Shown in pieces: positions 26,479-33,768 of a stretch of DNA of 64,000 nt. The DNA is taken from positions 248,001-312,000 of the forward strand of contig NZ_SJKA01000006.1 in the NCBI RefSeq assembly GCF_004331435.1, read 5' to 3'. Source of the DNA: Kribbella sindirgiensis (GTDB lineage Bacteria > Actinomycetota > Actinomycetes > Propionibacteriales > Kribbellaceae). Position numbers and translations under genes: made by a program. Each line of letters begins with the position of its first letter. The first letter of the stretch is position 1. The notes under the pieces were generated by a model. It was not told the DNA's origin. It ran no database searches and was given only the letters and a program-made list of their open reading frames with translations.

Positions 26479-27573
26479 ATGAGGAAGAGCGGCGGTCTTG
26501 CGCTGGTACGACGCATCGGCCGCCGGGTCGAGGCGCTGGGTCGTCGTGCCCGGCGTTCGCACCGGGCGGCGTTCGTCGCGCTGGTGCTGGTGCAGCTGGT
26601 GATCTCGGTCGCGAGCGACATCTGGATGACCTTGGTGCCGGCGTCCTTCCTGATCGTTCCGCTGGTGGTCGGCGGCGTTCTGCTGCAGTTCGGCGAACTG
26701 GTGGCACTGACCGGGATCACGACGGCGTTCGGTGCGTACGTCGTGCTCTCGCGGGGCATGACGCTGCCCCGGATCGGCTTCGTCCTGGTGCTCCTGGTCG
26801 TCGGCTGGATCATGATCACCAGCGCCAAGGTGCGCAGCCGGCTGGGGGTCGCCGGCACCCGGAGCGAGTCGATGCTGATGGAGTTGCGGGACACGCTCAC
26901 CGCGCAGGGGCTGATTCCGCAGTTGCCCACCGGCTGGCGGGTCGAGGTCGCCATCCAGTCCGCCGGCGGGTCGACGTTCTCCGGCGACTTCGTGGTGTCG
27001 ACGATGCACGACGACCTGCTCGAGGTCGCGCTGGTCGATGTCTCCGGCAAGGGCATCGACGCGGGCACGCGCGCCCTGCTGCTGTCCGGTGCGTTCGGCG
27101 GTCTGCTCGGCGTCGTACCGGTGGAGGAGTTCCTGCCGTCGGCGAACCGGTACCTGCGGCGCCAGGACTGGGATGACGACTTCGCGACCGTGGTGCACGT
27201 CGTGCTGGACCTGCGGACCGGCGACTTCGACGTCCGGACGGCCGGGCATCCGCCGGCGATCCAGTTCGACGCGTGGTCGGGGCGGTGGCAGACGCGGGAC
27301 ACCGACGGGCCGCTGCTCGGGCTGATGGAGGCGCCGGAGTTCGAGGTGAACCACGGGCTGCTGAAGCTCGGGGACGCGTTGTTCCTGTACAGCGACGGGA
27401 TGGTCGAGACGCCGCGGCAGGACATCGGCCGCGGCACGGACCGGCTCGCGGGCTTCGCGGAACGGTTGGTGGGGCAGGCGTTCCTCGGGGCGGCCGACGC
27501 GTTGGTCGCCTCGGCCGGCGGGTCGGGTGACGACTCCGCGATCGTCATCATCCACCGCCTGGCGCATGCCTGA
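26479..27573 (+). CDS. Membrane PP2C-type (SpoIIE/RsbU) serine phosphatase
   Basis: A 364-residue protein. Two to four helices (RAAFVALVLVQLVISVASDI, FLIVPLVVGGVLLQFGELVA, IGFVLVLLVVGWIMITSAKV) anchor a cytoplasmic SpoIIE phosphatase domain: GGSTFSGDFVVSTMHDDLLE, LVDVSGKGIDAGTRALLLSG, TAGHPPAIQF, LYSDGMVETPR and SGDDSAIVII with metal Asp residues. Such enzymes dephosphorylate anti-anti-sigma factors to turn on stress sigma factors. No partner switch genes are adjacent. ATG 26479 is the first consistent with the basic N-terminus. Confidence 0.92.
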   Translation: MRKSGGLALVRRIGRRVEALGRRARRSHRAAFVALVLVQLVISVASDIWMTLVPASFLIVPLVVGGVLLQFGELVALTGITTAFGAYVVLSRGMTLPRIGFVLVLLVVGWIMITSAKVRSRLGVAGTRSESMLMELRDTLTAQGLIPQLPTGWRVEVAIQSAGGSTFSGDFVVSTMHDDLLEVALVDVSGKGIDAGTRALLLSGAFGGLLGVVPVEEFLPSANRYLRRQDWDDDFATVVHVVLDLRTGDFDVRTAGHPPAIQFDAWSGRWQTRDTDGPLLGLMEAPEFEVNHGLLKLGDALFLYSDGMVETPRQDIGRGTDRLAGFAERLVGQAFLGAADALVASAGGSGDDSAIVIIHRLAHA

Positions 27574-27584
27574 GGCAACCAAGT

Positions 27585-27628
27585 CTCTCGTTGTCAAGTG
27601 GCCGATTCGTTGACTTGGGCAACGAGAG
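27585..27628. terminator. Hairpin terminator after the phosphatase gene
   Basis: CTCTCGTTG...CAACGAGAG with a nested CAAGT/ACTTG pair and a 13-base loop, 12 bases after the stop codon. Confidence 0.7.
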
Positions 27629-27690
27629 GGCCATACTGGCGCTGAGATGTCAGCCCGGGCTATGACCACCGGCGAGACAGGGGACTGGGG

Positions 27691-28713
27691 ATGCATGTCA
27701 AGGGGGTTCGCGCACAGGCGGCCGGAATTGCGGCCGCGGCTGGAGCGCTCACGGTTCTGATCGGTGCCGCCGCGATGTTCGTGCGGCCGGGGGCGGTGCC
27801 CACGGCGGTCGCCGCGCCGCCGGGGAACAACGGGACGATCAAGATCGACGGGGTCGAGGTCGGCGACAAGCCGCCGGAGAACAACCCGCATCAGGGGTGT
27901 TCGTTCACCGTCGAGTTCTACAACTACGAGCAGGGGCCGTACAGCGCGCGGGTGATCTTCCAGGACCAGGCGCCGACGACCGACGGTGGGTTGCAGGTGG
28001 TGTCCGGGGATCTGTCGCCGTTCATCGGCGGGGATGCCGCGGGTGGTGGCAACGACCTGGACGCGCGGGTCGTGTACACGCTGAAGTTCACCGGGCAGCC
28101 GCATCCGGTCCAGGGCTACCACGTGAAGGTCACCATCCACGCCGACGGCTCGATCGGCAACGACACCAAACACAAGGTCTTCTGGGTCAAGGGCTGCGAC
28201 GCCCCACCCCCGACCACACCCCCGACCACACCCCCGACGACGCCGCCGACCACGCCACCGACGACCACGCCACCGACGACGCCGCCCACGACGCCGCCGA
28301 CCACACCTCCGACGACGCCGCCGACCACACCTCCGACGACGCCGCCAACGACGCCTCCGACCACACCGCCGACCACGCCACCTACGACGCCGGCGAGTAC
28401 GCCGCCGACCACGGTGCCGCCTGGCACTCCGTCCAGCACGGTGCCCAGCAGCGTGCCGGTGACGACGCGGCGGCCGAGTACGCCGGTGGCGAGCTCGACG
28501 ACGGCGGTGCCGACGCAGACCACGACGTCGACGAGTACCGGCGTACCGACTGCTGTGGATGCCGGTCTGCCCGGTCCGCCGACCAGTGCGGTCGCGGCAA
28601 CCACCGACGGCCGAACCACTCAGACGGGCGGGATTCTGATGACGCTCGGAGGCATGCTCCTCGCGGGTGGCGCGATGGCCTCGCTCCGCCGCCGCGGCCG
28701 CCACGCCGGCTGA
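27691..28713 (+). CDS. Thr/Pro-rich surface protein, putative sortase substrate (paralog 1)
   Basis: A 340-residue exported protein with a signal peptide (AAGIAAAAGALTVLIGAAAM), then a beta-rich domain (about 42-168) with two cysteines, C70 and C169, probably disulfide-linked. A long PTTP repeat stalk follows (about 172-233). The C-terminus has GVPTAVDAGLPGPPTS, a hydrophobic helix (GILMTLGGMLLAGGAMASL) and RRRGRHAG. That resembles a wall-sorting signal but has no LPxTG. A close paralog and a class F sortase gene follow, so wall attachment by that sortase is likely. The function of the head domain is unknown. Confidence 0.85.
   Translation: MHVKGVRAQAAGIAAAAGALTVLIGAAAMFVRPGAVPTAVAAPPGNNGTIKIDGVEVGDKPPENNPHQGCSFTVEFYNYEQGPYSARVIFQDQAPTTDGGLQVVSGDLSPFIGGDAAGGGNDLDARVVYTLKFTGQPHPVQGYHVKVTIHADGSIGNDTKHKVFWVKGCDAPPPTTPPTTPPTTPPTTPPTTTPPTTPPTTPPTTPPTTPPTTPPTTPPTTPPTTPPTTPPTTPASTPPTTVPPGTPSSTVPSSVPVTTRRPSTPVASSTTAVPTQTTTSTSTGVPTAVDAGLPGPPTSAVAATTDGRTTQTGGILMTLGGMLLAGGAMASLRRRGRHAG
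28205..28392 (+). repeat. Thr-Pro codon repeat (stalk of the surface protein)
   Basis: Degenerate repeat of ACC/ACG-ACG/ACA-CCN-CCN units encoding PTTP over and over. It is in frame with the surface protein gene, and the third bases vary, which shows selection on the protein. Open frames on other strands here are shadows of it. Confidence 0.85.
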
Positions 28714-28762
28714 CCCGGCAACGACCGAACCGCACGCGGACGGTCAACGATCCACCGTGCAT

Positions 28763-28800
28763 GTTGTCCACAGGCCCCGCCACGAGGGCCTGTGGACAAC
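28763..28800. terminator. Perfect hairpin containing two inverted DnaA boxes
   Basis: GTTGTCCACAGGCCC / GGGCCTGTGGACAAC, 15-bp perfect arms with an 8-base loop, 50 bases after the first surface-protein gene. It probably terminates that transcript. Each arm also contains TTGTCCACA, the high-GC actinobacterial DnaA-box consensus, facing each other (28764-28772 and 28791-28799). Confidence 0.65.
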
Positions 28801-28901
28801 TGTGCAGGACACACGCCCAATCGTTACCGAACGAACTTGACTGCTGTAACGAAACCGAAATACTTCTCTAGGTTTATCCCTGCACTCGTTCGAGGACGGA
28901 C

Positions 28902-29888
28902 ATGACCCAGACGGGCGTTCGCTCCCGGGCCGCCGGCATCTTTGCCGGCGCCGGAGCACTTTCCTTGCTTCTCGGCGCAACGGCACTGCTCGTCGCGCCT
29001 TCGGCCAACGCCGACCAGACCGGCGGCCACAACCCGCCCGGCAACAACGGCACCGTGAAGATCGAAGGCGCCGACATCCAGAGCGGTCCGCCCGACAACA
29101 ACCCGCACCAGGGCTGCACGTTCACCGTCGAGTTCTACAACTACGACAAGGACGACTCGTACAAGGCCAAGGTGACCTTCGAAGACCAGGCGCCGACGGC
29201 GGATGCCGGCCTGCAGGTTGTCTCCGGCAACCTCAACCCGTTCATCGGCGAGGACGCGGCCGGCGGCGGCACCGACCTGGACGCCAGGGAGGTCTACACC
29301 CTGAAGTTCACCGGGGAGCCGCACCCGCAGCAGGGCTATCACGTGAAGCTCACCGTGAACGCGCCCGGCTCGATCGGCGCCGACAAGAAGCACAAGGTGT
29401 TCTGGGTGAAGGGCTGCGACTCGACGCCGCCGACCACGCCGCCGACGAGCCCGCCGACCACGCAGCCGACGACGACGCACACCCCGCCCACCACACCGCC
29501 GACGACGCCGCCGACCACCACGGACACGCCGCCGACGACCACCGACACCCCGCCGACCACCACGGACACGCCGCCGACGACGACCGACACGCCCCCGGCG
29601 AGCCCGTCGGAGACGCCGTCCTCGCCGGGTACGTCGACCAGCCCGTCGGAGACGCCTCCGCCGGCCACCGAGTCGACGCCGGCCTCCGACGTACCGAGTG
29701 ACACTCCGACGGTCGGTGTGCCGACCGAGGTCGACGCCGGCTTCGGCGGTCCGGACGCCAACTCGGTTGCCGGTAGCAACAGCCCGTTCGGTCTCGCAGG
29801 TGGTCTGTTGCTCGCGGCCGGCGGCGCGATGCTCGCCGGTGCCGGGGTCGCCGCGCTCCGTCGCCGCGGGAAGCACAGCATCTCGTAA
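28902..29888 (+). CDS. Thr/Pro-rich surface protein, putative sortase substrate (paralog 2)
   Basis: A 328-residue paralog of the preceding surface protein. The signal peptide is AAGIFAGAGALSLLLGATAL. The head domain has the same landmarks (NNPHQGCTFTVEFYNYDKDD, LQVVSGNLNPFIGEDAAGGG, HKVFWVKGCD). The stalk here is of PTTTDTP type, and the C-terminus GVPTEVDAGFGGPDANS, a hydrophobic segment, then RRRGKHSIS. GAGGACGGAC precedes the ATG. The sortase starts 30 bases after the stop, so they share a unit. Confidence 0.87.
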   Translation: MTQTGVRSRAAGIFAGAGALSLLLGATALLVAPSANADQTGGHNPPGNNGTVKIEGADIQSGPPDNNPHQGCTFTVEFYNYDKDDSYKAKVTFEDQAPTADAGLQVVSGNLNPFIGEDAAGGGTDLDAREVYTLKFTGEPHPQQGYHVKLTVNAPGSIGADKKHKVFWVKGCDSTPPTTPPTSPPTTQPTTTHTPPTTPPTTPPTTTDTPPTTTDTPPTTTDTPPTTTDTPPASPSETPSSPGTSTSPSETPPPATESTPASDVPSDTPTVGVPTEVDAGFGGPDANSVAGSNSPFGLAGGLLLAAGGAMLAGAGVAALRRRGKHSIS

Positions 29889-29917
29889 GGAAGCAGAGCG
29901 TCTCGTAAGGTCGTGAC

Positions 29918-30649
29918 ATGAGTTCTGCCCGTCGACGCGGCCGCCCTGCTCCACTTCGGTGGAGTGGGGTGGTCGCGCTCGTGGGTGTCGGCGTCCTCGG
30001 GACCGGTGCGTACCTGCAGTTCGGCGGCGACGAGCGGGCAGGAGCGGCACCGTCCTCGGCCGGTCCGCCCACGTCGACCCTGCCGGCCGCCTCCGCGGTT
30101 CCAACACCCACGGCAGCCCTGGGCAAGCCCGGGGGTGCAGCAGTTCCCAAGCCGTCGACCAGCCCCAAGTCGACTAGCCCCAAGTCGTCGACGAGCCGTA
30201 CGGCGCCTGCGCGCGCCGGCAAGCCGACGGGTATCAGCATCCCGCAGCTGGGCGTGACCGCTCCCGTCCTGGCGATCGATGCCGTCCGTGCCGCGTTGAC
30301 CCCGCCGTCCGATGCTTCGAAGGTCGGCTGGTGGTCCGCCGGCGCGCAACCGGGCAGCAAACGCGGGTCCGCGGTCATCACCGGCCATACGGTGCACAAC
30401 GGCGGCGGCGCGTTCGACAATCTCGACAAGCTCGTTCCCGGATCGACGGTGCGGGTGTCGACATCCCGCGGTCAGGTCCAGTACCGGGTCGCCACTGTGA
30501 CGACGTACCGGAAGGCCACGCTGGCGAAGCGTGCCGCCCAGTTGTTCGACCAGAGTGTTCGCGGGCGGCTCGTGCTGGTGACGTGCGAGGACTGGAACGG
30601 CGAGATCTACCTCAGCAACGTCGTCGTCGTCGCCCTGCCGATGGCGTAG
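29918..30649 (+). CDS. Class F sortase
   Basis: Membrane-anchored transpeptidase of 243 residues. It has a basic N-terminus, one helix (LRWSGVVALVGVGVLGTGAY), a Pro/Ser/Thr linker to residue ~100 and the sortase barrel. Catalytic His is H157 in ITGHTVHNGGGAFDNLDKL and Cys is C223 in LVLVTCEDWNGEIYLSN. No arginine occurs anywhere after the cysteine, although canonical sortases have the catalytic Arg just downstream. It follows two surface proteins that share an unusual C-terminal motif, its likely substrates. Confidence 0.9.
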   Translation: MSSARRRGRPAPLRWSGVVALVGVGVLGTGAYLQFGGDERAGAAPSSAGPPTSTLPAASAVPTPTAALGKPGGAAVPKPSTSPKSTSPKSSTSRTAPARAGKPTGISIPQLGVTAPVLAIDAVRAALTPPSDASKVGWWSAGAQPGSKRGSAVITGHTVHNGGGAFDNLDKLVPGSTVRVSTSRGQVQYRVATVTTYRKATLAKRAAQLFDQSVRGRLVLVTCEDWNGEIYLSNVVVVALPMA

Positions 30650-30660
30650 CCTGCTCCGTC

Positions 30661-31122
30661 GTGACGATCGATGGGCTGGGCGACGCGTTCGGCGCGGCTG
30701 CGGATCGGGCGGCGCCGGAGGTCTCGTTCGAGGAACTGGTCGCGCTGATGCCGGAGACGTTGCGGGAGGTGTTCCCGCCGTACCGCTGGCAACTCGGGAA
30801 GCTGTGGGAGCTCGATCTGAAGGTCGAGCCGGTCGAGATCGCGGACCTGGTCTGGATGTTCGACCTGCCGCTGTGGCAGCTCGAGGGCGAGCGGTTCAAG
30901 GTCACACCGCATCAGGTCGCGGAGACGCCGATGAACTTCCGCGCGCACTACCAGCGGGTGATGGACGCGGATCTCGACTTCCCGATCAACCTGGTCGCGT
31001 ACCGCGGCCGGCTGGTCGTGCTGGACGGCGTCCACCGGCTGCTGAAGGCGCACTTCCTGCGCCGCCGGTGGATCGAGGCGACGATCGCGACCGCGACGCA
31101 ACTGCGGTCCTGCGCCGTGTGA
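30661..31122 (+). CDS. ParB/Srx-like fold hypothetical protein
   Basis: A 153-residue protein starting at GTG 30661, 11 bases after the sortase. The segment FPINLVAYRGRLVVLDGVHR followed by LLKA matches the ParB/sulfiredoxin nucleotide-binding motif (LDGxHRL). The preceding part (MPETLREVFPPYRWQLGKLW) is acidic/aromatic and unassigned. Such small ParB-like proteins are sometimes phosphotransferases or toxin parts; no partner is visible here. Role unknown. Confidence 0.65.
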   Translation: MTIDGLGDAFGAAADRAAPEVSFEELVALMPETLREVFPPYRWQLGKLWELDLKVEPVEIADLVWMFDLPLWQLEGERFKVTPHQVAETPMNFRAHYQRVMDADLDFPINLVAYRGRLVVLDGVHRLLKAHFLRRRWIEATIATATQLRSCAV

Positions 31123-31139
31123 GGGGGAGGATGGTCGGC

Positions 31140-31568
31140 ATGGACAGCGTGGACAGCGTTGAGCGTGAGGTGTACGTCGAGGCTCGGCCGGAGACCGTGT
31201 GGGCCGCGGTGACGCAGCCCGAGGTCTTCTCCCGGTGGTACGCGTTCGGCGGCGCGGAGATCGACCTGCGGCCGGGTGGGCGGCTGGTGATGCGGTGGGA
31301 CGAGCACGGTGAGTTCTTCGGGTTTGTGGAGAAGGTCGAGCCCGGCCGGCGGTTCGCCTTCCGGTACGCCGTCGATCCCGGAGTGGAACCGGCGCCGGGC
31401 AACGCGAACCTGGTCGAGTTCACCCTGACTCCGGAAGGCGAGGGGACCCGCCTGCTGGTCGTCGAATCCGGCTTCGACCGCCTGGACACCGAGCAGGATC
31501 CCGACCAGTCGGCCCAGGCCTGGGGCAACGCCCTCACAGCGCTGACCGATCTCGCTCCGACGCTCTGA
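31140..31568 (+). CDS. SRPBCC/AHSA1-like protein
   Basis: A 142-residue START-like (Bet v 1 fold) protein: VEREVYVEARPETVWAAVTQ at the N-terminus, WYAFGGAEIDLRPGGRLVMR in the middle, and the C-terminal helix DQSAQAWGNALTALTDLAPT. It is similar to AHSA1-type proteins that bind hydrophobic ligands. The ATG at 31140 lies 8 bases after GGGGGAGG, whereas the ATG at 31131 is too close to it. It ends 25 bases before the operator of the next gene. Confidence 0.85.
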   Translation: MDSVDSVEREVYVEARPETVWAAVTQPEVFSRWYAFGGAEIDLRPGGRLVMRWDEHGEFFGFVEKVEPGRRFAFRYAVDPGVEPAPGNANLVEFTLTPEGEGTRLLVVESGFDRLDTEQDPDQSAQAWGNALTALTDLAPTL

Positions 31569-31593
31569 CACGCCGGGGGTATCGATGTTGATG

Positions 31594-31616
31594 TGTCACC
31601 ATTATGATTGGTGACA
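31594..31616 (+). promoter_or_regulatory. Operator with embedded -10 for a leaderless gene
   Basis: TGTCACCA / TGGTGACA, perfect 8-bp arms with a 7-base centre. The centre contains TATGAT (31603-31608), an ideal -10 element. The right arm ends on the A of the ATG at 31616, where transcription would also start. A repressor here would sit directly on the promoter. Confidence 0.6.
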
Positions 31617-32059
31617 TGACATCGAACGTTGACGACGAGTACGCGCCGAGCACCGCCGGCTGGGTGCGGGACCAGGTCGAGAAGGTCACCGCGGCAGGGA
31701 CGACCGACGCGGTCGACATCATGGGGATGAGGGTGGTGCTGCTGACCATGCGCGGCGCCAAGTCCGGCAAGATCCGGAAGGTCCCGCTGATGCGGGTCGA
31801 GCACGACGGCGTGTACGCCGCGGTCGCCTCGCTCGGCGGCGCGCCCAAGAACCCGGTCTGGTACTACAACCTCAAGGCCGACCCGAAGCTCACCCTGCAG
31901 GACGGCGAGACCACCAAGGAGTACGTGGCCCGCGAGATCGAGGGCGCGGAGTACGACGAGTGGTGGCCGCGGGCGGTAGCCGCCTACCCGCCGTACGCCG
32001 AGTACCAGACCAAGACCACCCGGAAGATCCCGCTCTTCCTGCTCGACCCGGTCAACTAA
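31616..32059 (+). CDS. F420-type (deazaflavin) nitroreductase family protein
   Basis: A 147-residue split-barrel protein of the Ddn family: MRVVLLTMRGAKSGKIRKVP (cofactor phosphate region), GVYAAVASLGGAPKNPVWYY, and YPPYAEYQTKTTRKIPLFLL. Family members use F420H2 to reduce nitro compounds or quinones. The start is taken at 31616 because the promoter architecture predicts a leaderless transcript; the frame is open four codons upstream, within the operator. A clear hairpin follows the stop. Confidence 0.92.
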   Translation: MTSNVDDEYAPSTAGWVRDQVEKVTAAGTTDAVDIMGMRVVLLTMRGAKSGKIRKVPLMRVEHDGVYAAVASLGGAPKNPVWYYNLKADPKLTLQDGETTKEYVAREIEGAEYDEWWPRAVAAYPPYAEYQTKTTRKIPLFLLDPVN

Positions 32060-32075
32060 GTCCCTGCAAAGATCT

Positions 32076-32105
32076 CGCCCCGGATGACGGTCGGTCACCG
32101 GGGCG
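32076..32105 (+). terminator. Hairpin terminator
   Basis: CGCCCCGG / CCGGGGCG with nested TGAC/GTCA and a 5-base loop, 16 bases after the nitroreductase stop. Confidence 0.7.
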
Positions 32106-32209
32106 GGACCAGGCTTGTGAGACGCTGGCGACGGCTGGGTCTACCTCGACCCGGCCCGACGCGCTGCGTCGCCTGAGTTCTGGGAGTTGTCCTGACCACA
32201 CACGACGCG

Positions 32210-32932
32210 GTGCGGGAACCGTTCGTCGGGTCGACGCGGCTGCGTCTGGCCGGACTTGCACTGCATGCCTATACCGCGAGCGGAACGGTGCTCGCGCTGC
32301 TGATCGTGATCGCCGCCATCGACGGCGACGCCGTCCGGGCGCTCTGGCTCGGGCTGGCGGCCCTGGTGATCGACGGCACCGACGGGATGCTCGCACGCCG
32401 GCTGCGGGTGAAGGAGACCATCCCGTGGTTCGACGGCGCGATGCTGGACAACATCGTCGACTACCTGACGTACGCGTTCGCGCCGATCGTGCTGCTGTGG
32501 ACCGGCGGTTATCTCCCGTCCGGGACCTGGGGCGCGGTCCTCGGCGCACTGCCGCTGCTTGCTTCCAGCTACCAGTTCTGCCGGGTCGACGCGAAGACCG
32601 AGGACCACTTCTTCCTCGGCTTCCCGAGCTACTGGAACGTGGTCGCGTTCTACGTCGTGATCCTCGGCCTCAGCCCGGTCACCACCGGCGTCCTCCTGGT
32701 CGCGTTCTCGGTGCTCGTCTTCATTCCGGTGAAGTACGTCTACCCGTCGCGGACCAAGGCGTTCCGTTCCCTGAACCTGCTGACGACCGCGATCTGGCTG
32801 GCGTCGTACGCCGTACTCCTCGCGCAGATGCCGAACCCGAACGCGATCGTGGTCGCGATCTCGCTGGCCTACCTGGTGTACTACGGCGGCCTCAGCCTCT
32901 ACCTCACCTGGCGTCGTAAGGCCGTTTCGTAG
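32210..32932 (+). CDS. CDP-alcohol phosphatidyltransferase, phosphatidylcholine synthase-like
   Basis: Polytopic membrane enzyme of about 240 residues. The catalytic motif DGTDGMLARR continues after a spacer to FDGAMLDNIVDY, which gives the D-G-x2-D-G-x2-A-R...D...D metal-binding pattern. The wording resembles the Pcs branch, which condenses CDP-diacylglycerol with choline. About seven helices follow. The start is uncertain: GTG 32210 lacks a good ribosome site, and CTG 32192 after GGGAG is an alternative. The DMT transporter overlaps its stop by one base. Confidence 0.85.
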   Translation: MREPFVGSTRLRLAGLALHAYTASGTVLALLIVIAAIDGDAVRALWLGLAALVIDGTDGMLARRLRVKETIPWFDGAMLDNIVDYLTYAFAPIVLLWTGGYLPSGTWGAVLGALPLLASSYQFCRVDAKTEDHFFLGFPSYWNVVAFYVVILGLSPVTTGVLLVAFSVLVFIPVKYVYPSRTKAFRSLNLLTTAIWLASYAVLLAQMPNPNAIVVAISLAYLVYYGGLSLYLTWRRKAVS

Positions 32933-33768
32933 TGGTTCTCGGTCTCGGCGCGGCGCTCGGCGCCGCGGTGCTGTTCGGTGTCGGGGCGATCCTGCAGGCG
33001 GTCGGTTCGCGGAAGGTGCCGACCGAGTCGGAGCTGGATCCGCGGCGGCTCGGCGGGTTCGTGGTCGCGCTGCTCAAGCAGCCCGCGTTCCTCGGGGCGC
33101 TGGCGCTGAACCTGGCGGGCTTCGGACTGCATTTCGTCGCCCTCCGGCTGCTGCCGTTGTACCTGGCGCAGGCGGGGATCGCGGTCAGTCTGGTCGTGAC
33201 GGCCCTGCTCGCCACCCGGTTGATGTCGGACAAGCTGAGTGCGCTCGAGTGGTCCGCGGTGATCGGCGTCTGCGTCGGGCTCGGTCTGCTCGCGGTCGCG
33301 GCGGGCGATGCGGGCGAGAACGCACAGCATCAGGGGCTCACGATCGGCATCATCGTGGGGCTGGTCGCCATCGCCGTACTGGGCGCCGTCGCCAGTCGTT
33401 CGCAGCACGGCGTCTCCACCGCCCTGCTCGGCTTGCTCGCCGGTCTCGGGTACGCCGGGGTTGCGATCTCGGCCCGGCTGCTGCAGGACGGGTCGATGAG
33501 CGAACTCATCCGGAGCCCCACGCTGTACACGCTGCCGATCAGCGGGGCGCTGGCGTTCATCCTCTACTCATTGGCGCTGCAGCGCGGCTCGGTGACGCTG
33601 GCCACCACACCGATGATCGCGTTGCAGACCATCACGCCGGCCGCCGCGGGCGTCTTCGTCCTCGACGACGCCGTACGCGCCGGCTGGTGGCCGGCCGCCA
33701 TCGCCGGCTTCCTGCTGTCCGCGGCAGGCTCGGTCATCCTCGTCCGCTTCGAGTCGGTCAAGCCCTAG
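32932..33768 (+). CDS. DMT superfamily (EamA-like) transporter
   Basis: A 278-residue membrane protein with about ten hydrophobic helices, starting GLGAALGAAVLFGVGAILQA and ending FLLSAAGSVILVRF. The internal two-fold repeat typical of EamA/DMT transporters is visible. GTG 32932 overlaps the previous stop by one base, so it is co-translated with the phosphatidyltransferase and may move a lipid precursor or related solute; that link is inferred. The substrate is unknown. It overlaps the convergent ATPase gene by four bases. Confidence 0.85.
   Translation: MVLGLGAALGAAVLFGVGAILQAVGSRKVPTESELDPRRLGGFVVALLKQPAFLGALALNLAGFGLHFVALRLLPLYLAQAGIAVSLVVTALLATRLMSDKLSALEWSAVIGVCVGLGLLAVAAGDAGENAQHQGLTIGIIVGLVAIAVLGAVASRSQHGVSTALLGLLAGLGYAGVAISARLLQDGSMSELIRSPTLYTLPISGALAFILYSLALQRGSVTLATTPMIALQTITPAAAGVFVLDDAVRAGWWPAAIAGFLLSAAGSVILVRFESVKP

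Noticed and set aside
28116..28619. Minus-strand Gly/Val repeat protein (VVGGVVGGV)
   Set aside because: It is the antisense reading of the PTTP stalk; the plus-strand gene has a signal peptide, a head domain and a paralog.
27897..28871. Plus-strand Asp/His-rich frame (DHTPDDAADH)
   Set aside because: It is a frame-shifted reading of the same PTTP repeat with no ribosome site.
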